Of a stretch of DNA of 10,309 nt, positions 1 through 5,689 are shown one piece after another. Position numbers and translations under genes: made by a program. Position 1 is the first letter of the stretch. Each line of letters opens with the position of its first letter. Where the stretch lies: the NCBI GenBank assembly GCA_026710225.1, contig JAPORI010000031.1, positions 1-10,309 on the forward strand. The letters are read 5' to 3'. The notes beneath the pieces are model-generated. The model saw nothing but the letters and a program-made list of their open reading frames with translations, was not told where the DNA came from and did no database searches. The DNA is from Betaproteobacteria bacterium (GTDB taxonomy: Bacteria; Pseudomonadota; Gammaproteobacteria; Tethybacterales; Tethybacteraceae).

Positions 1-474
1 ACTGTTGACTGATTCGACGCTTACCGGGCAGCGCAAAGCCCCGGTGGCTTTGGGTATCTGAGGGGAAAGAGGGTGCTGGATGGAGGGGTCAATTGGCCCC
101 AAGGTGGCCTGCTTGGTCATCACTATCCGGTCGGCGCCCAGCGCAATGAGGGTGCCGGCGCTCATGCATTCGTGGGGAGTGATGACTTCCAGTTCATCGC
201 AGAACATCCTGATCAGGTTTACCAGCCGCCAGGCCGCGGGCGTTTCTCCGCCGCGCGTTTGCAAAATCAGCGATATCCTGCCATTGGGACCGATGTCGTC
301 GAGGATGTCGTCAAGATGATCAACGAAGACATCAACCGCACTGCCCGCTATTTGTGCGCTGGCACCTTTCCGGTGGCTGGTCACATAGACGATCGCCTTG
401 GTGCCCCGCTCCTTTTGCAGGGACTCAATCAGGGCTTTTCTGTAACTGGGCGAATCAGCAGTGTTGTCAGCCAT
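1..474 (-). CDS. SDH-family Clp-fold serine proteinase, 5' part (runs off left edge)
   Basis: The first 158 codons are present and the 3' end lies outside the window. The fold resembles the crotonase/Clp-like serine proteases of the SDH (serine dehydrogenase proteinase, SDH_sah) and SppA group. Visible pieces are a beta-strand plus oxyanion-type segment LILQTRGGETPAAWRLV near residues 69-85, the likely nucleophile Ser105 in CMSAGTLIALGAD, and the LGPIDPSIQ segment at 125-133 that follows the active site in this family. The PVSVE stretch near 150 also fits. There is no signal peptide or membrane segment in the visible part, so it is probably cytoplasmic, unlike classical SppA. The ATG at 472-474 is the only usual start codon after an in-frame upstream TAA; its ribosome binding site is poor. 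It is co-directional with nadC but 138 bases downstream, so it may have its own promoter. The family assignment is fairly firm; the substrate is unknown. Confidence 0.8.
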   Translation of the reverse strand, partial: MADNTADSPSYRKALIESLQKERGTKAIVYVTSHRKGASAQIAGSAVDVFVDHLDDILDDIGPNGRISLILQTRGGETPAAWRLVNLIRMFCDELEVITPHECMSAGTLIALGADRIVMTKQATLGPIDPSIQHPLSPQIPKATGALRCPVSVESVNS

Positions 475-572
475 CCTGGTCGCGATTGTATCACCAGTTT
501 GGCTGGCGGCAAGATGTCGATTTGCAAGTCGAGCGACAGCCAGTTATTGCAGCACTCGGTCAGGTGGAATAA

Positions 573-578
573 AGTATA
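573..578 (-). promoter_or_regulatory. Candidate -10 box upstream of the SDH-type protease gene
   Basis: On the minus strand the AT-rich patch between nadC and the protease gene reads TATACT, one base from the TATAAT consensus. No convincing -35 hexamer lies 16-18 bases upstream, so this is only a weak promoter candidate. The 138-base gap and the AT-rich content are the reasons to suspect a separate transcript start. Confidence 0.2.
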
Positions 579-612
579 TAAATCTTGGTCGGCTTTTCTT
601 GGCTGCCGCACC

Positions 613-1458
613 CTAGATGATTTGCATTGAAAGGTCAATACAGCCAGCCTCCTTGGTTGCCGCGCTCGTCGAGATGCGATCTATTCCGGTTGCGGCATAG
701 GCGGCGATGTTGTTCGCATCGATGCTGCCGGAAGCTTCCAGTTCGGCTTTACCGGCGACTTGCTCAACCGCTTTTTTCACCTGCTGCGGCGAGAAGTTGT
801 CGAGCATGATTCGTTTGGCACCCAGTTGCAGCGCCTCGGCAAGTTGTGTCTCCGACTCGACTTCGATCTGGATTTTGTCAGCCGGGCATCTGGTTTGCGC
901 CAGTTCGTAGGCTGCGCCGATCGATCCGGCCACCTTGATGTGGTTTTCCTTGATCAGCGCAGCTTCGGCCAGATCGGCGCGGTTGGCTTTCATCCCACCC
1001 ACCTGCACTGCGTGCTTTTGCGCGGCGCGCAGACCCGGCAGCGTCTTGCGGGTGTCGTAGACCGGCACCGGTGCCGCCCGCTGGCTGATCATCCGCGCCT
1101 TGGTTGCCACCGCGGCCAGCAACCCGAGGAAGTTCAGGGCGCTGCGCTCGGCAGCCAGCAGCACTCCGGCAGCGGCATTCACGGCAACGATCCGGCTGCC
1201 GGAGTCGGCCTGATCGCCCTCCCTGACCAGCCAGTTGATCCGGGCGGCCGGCAAATCCAGTTGTGCCGCCGCCTGTTGCACACAGGCATCGAACCAGGCG
1301 CAGCCGGCAACCACGCACTGCTGGCGGACGATCACCACCGCCTGGACGTTTGCCTTTCGATCACCCAGGCCGGCCAGCCGGTCGGCATCGATGCGGTCTT
1401 CGCCCAGAGCAACCGCAGCATCGGCGGCTGCCGTTTCGGCTAGATCAAAACCGGCCAT
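613..1458 (-). CDS. nadC: Nicotinate-nucleotide pyrophosphorylase (carboxylating), quinolinate phosphoribosyltransferase
   Basis: This enzyme converts quinolinate and PRPP to nicotinate mononucleotide, CO2 and pyrophosphate in de novo NAD synthesis in the cytoplasm. At 281 residues it is the usual family length. Family signatures are ERSALNFLGLLAAVAT (104-119), DTRKTLPGLRAAQKHAV (135-151), LIKENHI (169-174 region), IEVESETQLAEAL (198-210), IMLDNFS (217-223), LEASGSI (240-246) and the C-terminal DLSM. The segment normally read GGGxNHRxGL is here GGMKANRADL (154-163). The usual His before the substrate-binding Arg is therefore Asn, and the preceding Asn is Ala. The C-terminal ISxGALT-like loop is also altered (ISTSAAT). 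The start ATG lies 20 bases after the dat stop, with only a weak ribosome binding site, in what looks like one leftward operon. The family call is secure; the active-site changes leave some doubt about full activity. Confidence 0.9.
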   Translation of the reverse strand: MAGFDLAETAAADAAVALGEDRIDADRLAGLGDRKANVQAVVIVRQQCVVAGCAWFDACVQQAAAQLDLPAARINWLVREGDQADSGSRIVAVNAAAGVLLAAERSALNFLGLLAAVATKARMISQRAAPVPVYDTRKTLPGLRAAQKHAVQVGGMKANRADLAEAALIKENHIKVAGSIGAAYELAQTRCPADKIQIEVESETQLAEALQLGAKRIMLDNFSPQQVKKAVEQVAGKAELEASGSIDANNIAAYAATGIDRISTSAATKEAGCIDLSMQII

Positions 1459-1478
1459 TGCAGACCGGGAGCTAGCCC

Positions 1479-2363
1479 CTAGGCGGCGGCTGCGTGCAGC
1501 GCGTCGGTCTTGGCCCGATACAGGGCGTGCAGGCGCTGCTGCATTGGTCCGGCGACTCCATCGCCAACCGTCTTGCCGTCGATGCTGGTTACCGCAGTGA
1601 TTTCCCGGGTTGCCGAACTTACCATCACTTCCGAAGCCGCGTCCAGCTCGGCCGCGGCGATATTGCGGCGCTCGACGGCAATGCCGGCTTCCTCGGCGAT
1701 CCGGATGCCGTGATCAAGGGTAACTCCCCTAAGCAGGGTGCAAGCCGGCGCCGGGCTGCACAACTGTCCGTCGATCACCGCCAGCAGGTTTGAAGAAGCT
1801 CCTTCGCACACATTGCCGTCTCTGATCCAGATCGTCTCGTCGGCACCGGCGTCGGCGGCCGCCTGACTGCCCAGCACCGCCGCCAACAGCGAAGTCGCCT
1901 TGATGTCGCCGCGCTGCCAGCGAAAGTCGGTCAAGGTGACTGTCTTGATGCCGGCGGCCATGTGCTGTTGGTCCGGAACCGTGAACGGGTCAACAAACAG
2001 CACCACCGCCGGCTGCGGATTTTCCGGGAAGCGGTGCACCCGAAACGCGGCACCGCGGGTAACTTGCAGGTAGATTTTCTGATCGGGAAAGTCCTGACGG
2101 CCGATCGCATCGCCAATCAACTGCCGCCACTGCTGATTTGACCGCGGATTGGCAATCCTGATCTCGGCTAACGACGACTCGAGCCGGGCCAGGTGCTCTT
2201 CAAGCAAAAAAGGCTGCCGACCGTAGGCGGTGATCACCTCGTAGACGCCGTCGCCAAACAGAAAGCCGCGGTCAAACACCGAGATCGACGCTTCATTGCG
2301 CGGCTGCCAGCTGCCGTTGACATAGACCTCGCTACCGGCAATGGCCAGTTCGGCCGGGTTCAT
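1479..2363 (-). CDS. dat: D-amino-acid transaminase (class IV PLP aminotransferase)
   Basis: This cytoplasmic PLP enzyme interconverts D-alanine plus 2-oxoglutarate with pyruvate plus D-glutamate. The 294 residues match the Bacillus D-amino-acid transaminase type throughout: DRGFLFGDGVYE (31-42), VTRGAAFRVHRFPEN (101-115), GDIKATSLL (152-160) with the PLP lysine at 155, EGASSN (187-192) and SSATREITAV (249-258). Tyr41, Arg108 and His110 align with the Tyr31/Arg98/His100 carboxylate trap that separates D-amino-acid transaminases from branched-chain transaminases and aminodeoxychorismate lyase. The start used is the ATG whose ATGA overlaps the TGA of the PBP5 gene; a longer reading upstream would run deep into that gene. 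Pairing with a D-Ala carboxypeptidase is known in proteobacteria and suggests a link to D-Ala and D-Glu for peptidoglycan. The C-terminal DALHAAAA tail is unremarkable. Confidence 0.88.
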   Translation of the reverse strand: MNPAELAIAGSEVYVNGSWQPRNEASISVFDRGFLFGDGVYEVITAYGRQPFLLEEHLARLESSLAEIRIANPRSNQQWRQLIGDAIGRQDFPDQKIYLQVTRGAAFRVHRFPENPQPAVVLFVDPFTVPDQQHMAAGIKTVTLTDFRWQRGDIKATSLLAAVLGSQAAADAGADETIWIRDGNVCEGASSNLLAVIDGQLCSPAPACTLLRGVTLDHGIRIAEEAGIAVERRNIAAAELDAASEVMVSSATREITAVTSIDGKTVGDGVAGPMQQRLHALYRAKTDALHAAAA

Positions 2364-3556
2364 TTGCCCACTCCGGCGACGGTGCGCTGCGGCGGCGACA
2401 CCCAGTGCAGCCGCACATAGTCGGATGCCCGTTTCCACCAGGGACCGGCGGCCACCGCTTCGCTGGCCACGGCCGGAATTTCGAGCACCGTGTGCGCTCC
2501 GGCCGAGATGATCAGCCGGCCGGCGGCATCACCGGCGCTCAGCGGCGCTTCCAGCCATTCCGGCAGTTCAAGCTGCGCCGACAGTTGCTCGGCCTGATCA
2601 CGCGGCAGCAGCAGCTTGACCGGCAGACTGGTGTCCGGCCGCAGGGCAACCTGATCGGCCTGGCCGCCCCAGACCCTGATCTGCCCGAGAGTAGGCTGCG
2701 GCTCGGCCAGCAGCAGCACCGACTGCCAGTTGCGATAGCCGTAGGCGAACAATTCGCCGGCGGCCGCATCGCGCGCATCGGCGCTGGCCGCACCCAGCAC
2801 CACTGCGATCAGCCGCATTCCCTCCCGATCGCGGCGCATCATCGACGCGGCCAGGCAGTGGCCGGCGGCGCTGGTGTGGCCGGTCTTGAGGCCGTCGGCA
2901 CCGGCCAGCGAAGCCAGCAGCCGGTTGCGACTTGGCAGGCGGGCGCGGCCGAATTCGAAGTCGTCAATCCCATACAGCCGATACAGCTGCGGGAAGTCGG
3001 CAATGGTGCGCGCCGCCAGCCGGGCCAGATCACGGGCGGTCGAGGTCGAGACAACCCCCGGCTCATCGCGGCCGGACGGATTGCCAAACACGGTGTCTTC
3101 CATCCCCAGTTGCGCCGCCTTGCGGTTCATCGTCGCCACGAACTGATCGCTGCTGCCGCCCAGCAGCTCGGCGATCGCTTCCGCGGCATCGTTGCCGGAG
3201 CGATGGATCATCGCCAGCAGCAGCAGTTCCAGCTCGACTTGTTCGCCGGCTGTGAAGCCCATCTTGTAGCCGCCGGCTTCGCTCGCTCGCCGCGAAACCC
3301 GCACCGGCTCATCCAGTTGCCGCCGGCCGGCGGCGATCGCCTCGAAAGCCAGATAGGCGGTCATCATCTTGGCCAGCGACGCCGGCCGGCGCGGCTCGTC
3401 AACCGCCTTTTCCGCCAGACTCTTGCCGGTCAGCGCATCGATCAGGATGTAGGCCGGCGCATCCAGTTGCGGCGCGGCCGGCACTGTTGCCCAAGCCGCC
3501 GCGGCCAGCAGCAGCGCCGGCAGGCTCAGCAGGCTCAGTCGGCTAGGCATCGGCAT
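2360..3556 (-). CDS. dacC: Serine-type D-Ala-D-Ala carboxypeptidase (PBP5/6 family)
   Basis: This periplasmic low-molecular-weight penicillin-binding protein removes the terminal D-Ala from peptidoglycan stem peptides. In order it shows a hydrophobic signal peptide (about residues 6-23), SLAK at 60-63 with the acylated serine, SGN at 120-122 and KTG at 224-226 (GLKTGHT), which is the complete catalytic set. A beta-rich PBP5 C-terminal domain follows. A terminal amphipathic segment, GPWWKRASDYVRLHW (371-385), probably holds it to the inner membrane, as in PBP5. Length is 398 residues, normal for the family. I chose the ATG at 3554-3556, which keeps the signal peptide near the N-terminus and overlaps the end of the osmC-like gene by 14 bases; the ATG six bases later is an alternative. 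The 3' end overlaps dat by ATGA. Whether dacA or dacC is the better symbol cannot be decided. Confidence 0.9.
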   Translation of the reverse strand: MPMPSRLSLLSLPALLLAAAAWATVPAAPQLDAPAYILIDALTGKSLAEKAVDEPRRPASLAKMMTAYLAFEAIAAGRRQLDEPVRVSRRASEAGGYKMGFTAGEQVELELLLLAMIHRSGNDAAEAIAELLGGSSDQFVATMNRKAAQLGMEDTVFGNPSGRDEPGVVSTSTARDLARLAARTIADFPQLYRLYGIDDFEFGRARLPSRNRLLASLAGADGLKTGHTSAAGHCLAASMMRRDREGMRLIAVVLGAASADARDAAAGELFAYGYRNWQSVLLLAEPQPTLGQIRVWGGQADQVALRPDTSLPVKLLLPRDQAEQLSAQLELPEWLEAPLSAGDAAGRLIISAGAHTVLEIPAVASEAVAAGPWWKRASDYVRLHWVSPPQRTVAGVGK

Positions 3557-3959
3557 CGACCAGTTTCCAGGACACCTTGGTGTCAGAGCCAATCATCGCC
3601 AGCGCCGAACAATACTTCTCGACGCTAAGCTGCACCGCCCGCTCGGCGGCAGCGCGTGGTGCGCCGGCGACGGTAAAGGCCAGCTCGATGCGGGCAAAGA
3701 CCGCCGGCACCGTATCGGCGCGCTCGCCGTGCACCTGCACCTTGACGGTTGCCGGCTGTTGCCGGCCGCGGCCCAGGATGTGGACGACATCAAAGCCGCT
3801 GCAAGTGGCCAGCGAAGCCAGCAGCAGCTCCATCGGCCGCCAGCCGGCATTGACCCCGCCGTGCTCCGGCGGCCCGTCGGTGATCAGCTGGTGGCCGCTG
3901 CCGGAATCAACCGCAAAGGCGGCCCCGCCCTGCCAGGTCGCCGCCACCGTCATGCTCAT
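3543..3959 (-). CDS. OsmC/Ohr-family protein (YhfA-like)
   Basis: This is a small cytoplasmic protein of the OsmC superfamily, whose characterised members are cysteine-based peroxidases acting on organic hydroperoxides. It has 138 residues. Visible signatures are GGVNAGWRPMELLLASLATCSG around 34-55 with Cys53, and SVEKYCSALAM around 112-122 with Cys117, the two conserved cysteines expected for the peroxidatic and resolving pair. The pattern fits the YhfA-like branch better than Ohr proper. The gene starts at the ATG whose ATGA overlaps the TGA of yggX, so translation is probably coupled. Its 3' end overlaps the PBP5 start. Placement after yggX suggests a shared oxidative-stress role, which is inference. 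Substrate and real peroxidase activity are not shown by the sequence. Confidence 0.82.
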   Translation of the reverse strand: MSMTVAATWQGGAAFAVDSGSGHQLITDGPPEHGGVNAGWRPMELLLASLATCSGFDVVHILGRGRQQPATVKVQVHGERADTVPAVFARIELAFTVAGAPRAAAERAVQLSVEKYCSALAMIGSDTKVSWKLVDADA

Positions 3960-4240
3960 GGCTTGGGCGGCACATAGCCGTGGGCGACATCGGCACCCTC
4001 GCCGAAGAAGTAGCGTTCGGTTTGCTCGCGCAGGTATTTGCGGGCGCGCGGATCGGCCAGATTGAGCCGGTATTCGTTGACCAGCATCTTTTGATGTTCC
4101 AGCCAGCCGGCCCAGGCCTCGGCCGACACCTGATCGAAGATGCGCTGGCCGAACTCGCCCGGCAGCGGCGGCTTGGCCAGCCCCGCTGCGCTGCGCTTGA
4201 GCTTGACGCACTCCACCTGCCGTTCGCTATTGTCTGCCAC
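3956..4240 (-). CDS. yggX: Probable Fe(II)-trafficking / oxidative damage protection protein YggX
   Basis: YggX proteins protect Fe-S clusters and are linked to iron handling under oxidative stress in the cytoplasm. The 94 residues align along the whole family: the single N-terminal cysteine (Cys11 in VECVKLKRSA), PPLPGEFGQRIFDQVS (24-39), EAWAGWLEHQKMLVNEYRLN (41-60), and a C-terminal FFGEGADVAHGYVPP. The reading frame stays open upstream for about 100 codons, but that extension is proline- and arginine-rich and unlike the family. The GTG at 4238-4240 gives normal family length and has GGGA about 10 bases before it on the minus strand. It appears to be the first gene of a leftward operon. 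It follows an unusually structured leader, so transcription attenuation is possible (see 4364-4415). In many proteobacteria yggX sits beside mutY; here it does not. Confidence 0.9.
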   Translation of the reverse strand: MADNSERQVECVKLKRSAAGLAKPPLPGEFGQRIFDQVSAEAWAGWLEHQKMLVNEYRLNLADPRARKYLREQTERYFFGEGADVAHGYVPPKP

Positions 4241-4275
4241 GGCTGATATTTTCCCACATGCGGCAAATTGACCCG

Positions 4276-4328
4276 GTTGCCGGCCGCGGCCAGGCGCCTG
4301 CCTGCCGGTGCCACGGCCGGCCGGCAAC
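4276..4328 (-). repeat. GC-rich inverted repeat in the yggX leader
   Basis: GTTGCCGGCCG at 4276-4286 is the exact reverse complement of CGGCCGGCAAC at 4318-4328. The 31-base loop itself contains the palindrome CAGGCGCCTG (4291-4300). A transcript entering yggX would fold here into a strong hairpin ending about 36 bases before the GTG start. No T-run follows on either strand, so it is not a simple terminator. It could be an mRNA stability or attenuation element, or just a GC-rich repeat typical of this genome, where CCGGC is very common. Confidence 0.4.
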
Positions 4329-4363
4329 AAGTCAACAAAGCGGGGGTAGTGTAGAGGGTAGCG

Positions 4364-4415
4364 GAAAAAAACCAAAAACAGAAAGGGGCTGCCAATGGGT
4401 AAAAAACAGCCCCTT
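4364..4415 (-). terminator. Rho-independent terminator-like hairpin read leftward (attenuator or small-RNA end)
   Basis: AAGGGGCTG (4383-4391) and CAGCCCCTT (4407-4415) form a perfect 9-bp stem around a 15-base loop. Leftward on the minus strand the stem is followed at once by TCTG, five Ts, GG and seven Ts. This is intrinsic-terminator geometry for minus-strand transcription. It lies upstream of yggX, not after a gene, so it would either stop a short leader RNA or end a separate small RNA starting near 4500. The loop carries CCATTGG (minus strand), complementary to CCAATGG further upstream in the same transcript (4444-4450), which offers a possible alternative pairing. Confidence 0.5.
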
Positions 4416-4503
4416 CCGGCGGCGCGAACAAAAGGAATATCCACCATTGGTTGCCCGACGGCTTCAATCCATCTTGCAGTCGCCTCTGTGCGCCGCGCCG
4501 ACA

Positions 4504-4514
4504 ATTCTATACCA
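4504..4514 (-). promoter_or_regulatory. Candidate leftward promoter -10 region for the yggX leader
   Basis: The minus strand reads TGGTATAGAAT here. TAGAAT (4509 down to 4504) is one base from TATAAT. A TG dinucleotide lies just before the box, but its spacing to TAGAAT is not that of a classical extended -10. The -35 position falls on a C-run at the outer edge of the left parS-like palindrome and is poor. The box sits about 20 bases outside the palindrome, so a bound protein could influence it. Confidence 0.3.
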
Positions 4515-4529
4515 TGGTCGCGGCCGGGG

Positions 4530-4584
4530 GTGGTTTCACATGAAACCATTGCCGCGGCGGCCGGCCGGTTTCATGTGAAACCAC
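4530..4584. promoter_or_regulatory. Pair of parS-like palindromes forming an 18-bp perfect inverted repeat
   Basis: GTGGTTTCACATGAAACC (4530-4547) and its exact reverse complement GGTTTCATGTGAAACCAC (4567-4584) are separated by 19 GC-rich bases, with centres 35 bases apart. Each arm is itself nearly palindromic. Its inner 14 bases differ by one central base from GTTTCACGTGAAAC, the core of the bacterial ParB-binding site parS; the outer T/A of the 16-base consensus are replaced by G/C. The pair lies between divergent genes and next to -10-like boxes on both sides. It may be a degenerate ParB/Noc-type site, or an operator for a dimeric regulator controlling both directions. The repeat is certain; the identity of the binding protein is inferred. 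Confidence 0.6.
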
Positions 4585-4595
4585 TGGCATAGAAT
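4568..4595 (+). promoter_or_regulatory. Candidate rightward promoter overlapping the right palindrome
   Basis: TAGAAT at 4590-4595 is a good -10 box. The hexamer 16 bases upstream (GTTTCA, 4568-4573) lies inside the right parS-like palindrome and only weakly resembles TTGACA. Transcription would start about at the ATG of the next gene (4602), implying a leaderless or nearly leaderless message. A protein bound to the palindrome would cover the -35. Confidence 0.35.
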
Positions 4596-4601
4596 AGGCA
4601 C

Positions 4602-4799
4602 ATGGCAGCCGGACGACTCAATTTCTGGGGGGTGGTGACCGCCGCGGTGGTCGGCTTCCTGCTGCTGGTGGCGATAATCATCTTCGCCGCCTTGCTGGTC
4701 TACGACATCTCCCGTTCCAACGCCCATCTCCCCGAGGCGACGGTTGCCGAGAACCTGGCGCCGGTCGGGCGCATCTTCCTGCGCGAGGACAACAACTGA
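4602..4799 (+). CDS. Small single-pass membrane protein of unknown function
   Basis: I do not recognise a named family. The 65 residues contain a short basic N-terminus, one strongly hydrophobic stretch (about 9-34, VVTAAVVGFLLLVAIIIFAA and following) and a polar 30-residue tail ending REDNN. The tail segment VAENLAPVGRIFL recalls, from memory, the linker that precedes the haem domain in membrane-anchored c5-type cytochromes, but no CxxCH is present here or in the next bases. The ATG is 6 bases after a TAGAAT box, with only a weak AGG before it. The next gene, apaH, starts 27 bases after its stop, so the two probably share a transcript. Coding is supported by the clean membrane-helix pattern, sensible codon use, and placement in the gap before apaH. 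Confidence 0.6.
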   Translation: MAAGRLNFWGVVTAAVVGFLLLVAIIIFAALLVYDISRSNAHLPEATVAENLAPVGRIFLREDNN

Positions 4800-4826
4800 G
4801 CGGCGAGACGGCCGCCGGCTAGACCG

Positions 4827-5603
4827 ATGGCGGTCTGGGCGGTTGGCGACCTGCACGGCATGATTGGCCCGTTGCAGGAGATGGAAACAAGGCTGGCCTG
4901 GGCTGCCGGGCGCGATCGGGTGATTCTGCTTGGCGATCTGGTTGGCCGCGGTCGCAGCGGCCTGGCAGTGCTGCGCTGGGCTTATGCGCGCCGGGACTGG
5001 GTTACCACCTTGCTGGGCAATCACGATGTGGCGCTGCTGATGCAGCATTGCGGCTTGCTGCCGGTGGCGGCGGCCAACCGGCCGATTCTGGCGGCGGCCG
5101 ATGCCGGCGAGCTGATCGCCTGGCTGCGCGGCCGACCGCTGCTGGTTGAGGAGGGCGACTGGCTGTTGGTGCACGCCGGGATTCTGCCGGCCTGGAGTCG
5201 GTCTCGATTGCGCGAGCACGCCGCGGCGGTCGCCGCGGCTTTTGCCGGCAGCAACTGGCGCCAGGCGCTGGCGGCTGGCTGGGGCAACGATCAGATCGCC
5301 GACGATCCGGGCGCGGCTGCTGCCAGCCAGGTGCAGCTGGCGGTCAACGCCCTGTGCCGGCTGCGCTGGTGCAACCGCGACGGCAGCATCTGTCTGCCCT
5401 ACCGGCAGACTGCGGCCAATGATCGGATTGCCTGGTATCGGCTGCGCCAGCCGGACAGCGCGCCGGTGGTCTGCGGCCACTGGTCGGAGCACGGCCTGTG
5501 CCTGGACCGCTCGCTGGTCATGCTCGATGGCGGCTGCGTCTACCGCGGTGTGCTGGCCGCCTGGAACCTCGATGAGCGCCGCGCCTTTTTTGTCGGGTCG
5601 TGA
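4827..5603 (+). CDS. apaH: Bis(5'-nucleosyl)-tetraphosphatase, symmetrical (ApaH)
   Basis: ApaH hydrolyses Ap4A symmetrically to two ADP and also acts on Np4A caps of RNA; it belongs to the calcineurin-like metallophosphoesterases. All metal-binding and catalytic blocks are present in order: GDLHG (7-11), GDLVGRG (36-42), GNHD (64-67), HAGI (116-119) and GHW (217-219), followed by LDGGC (233-237). It also shows the ApaH-specific RPLL segment near 103-106 and NALCRLRWCNRDG (174-186, E. coli NAFTRMRFCFPNG). At 258 residues it is slightly shorter than the E. coli protein, mostly through loop trimming. The ATG at 4827 puts the first metal motif at residue 7, as expected. It is the second gene after the 65-residue membrane protein and converges on cobB. 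It is not next to the usual ksgA/apaG partners seen in enterobacteria. Confidence 0.92.
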   Translation: MAVWAVGDLHGMIGPLQEMETRLAWAAGRDRVILLGDLVGRGRSGLAVLRWAYARRDWVTTLLGNHDVALLMQHCGLLPVAAANRPILAAADAGELIAWLRGRPLLVEEGDWLLVHAGILPAWSRSRLREHAAAVAAAFAGSNWRQALAAGWGNDQIADDPGAAAASQVQLAVNALCRLRWCNRDGSICLPYRQTAANDRIAWYRLRQPDSAPVVCGHWSEHGLCLDRSLVMLDGGCVYRGVLAAWNLDERRAFFVGS

Positions 5604-5609
5604 AGCCGC

Positions 5610-5630
5610 CGGCAAATTTTGCCGTGTTTT
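5610..5630 (+). terminator. Weak candidate terminator after apaH
   Basis: CGGCA-AATTT-TGCCG, seven bases after the apaH stop codon, makes a short stem. It is followed by TGTTTT. The stem is only 5-7 bp and the T-run is broken, so this is modest evidence. A second short inverted repeat (CCAATT at 5634-5639 with AATTGG at 5647-5652) lies in the same 86-base convergent gap and has no T-run on either strand. Confidence 0.35.
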
Positions 5631-5689
5631 AGTCCAATTTAGGTGTAATTGGGCGCAGAAAAGCCAATTTATCTATTTTTAGCGCATTT

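Noticed and set aside
73..630. A 185-codon plus-strand frame at the left end
   Set aside because: It is antisense to the SDH-type protease, whose family motifs are clear on the minus strand.
2405..3628. A 407-codon open frame on the plus strand opposite the PBP5 gene
   Set aside because: It is the antisense shadow of a clearly recognised gene; its product is a low-complexity Q/R/G/H-rich string with no family features.
4364..4511. 6S RNA, tmRNA or 4.5S RNA as the identity of the structured leader
   Set aside because: None of the conserved sequence words of those RNAs could be found, and the length and fold do not fit; only a generic attenuator or small-RNA reading is supported.
4241..4549. 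In-frame N-terminal extension of YggX up to an ATG near 4549
   Set aside because: The extra residues are unlike any YggX and run across the terminator-like hairpin; the GTG at 4238-4240 gives the normal length.
4536..5615. A 359-codon minus-strand frame opposite apaH
   Set aside because: Antisense to apaH, which has all catalytic motifs; the shadow has none.
5634..5652. CCAATT/AATTGG hairpin as a bidirectional terminator between apaH and cobB
   Set aside because: The stem is short and AT-rich, and no T-run follows on either strand.
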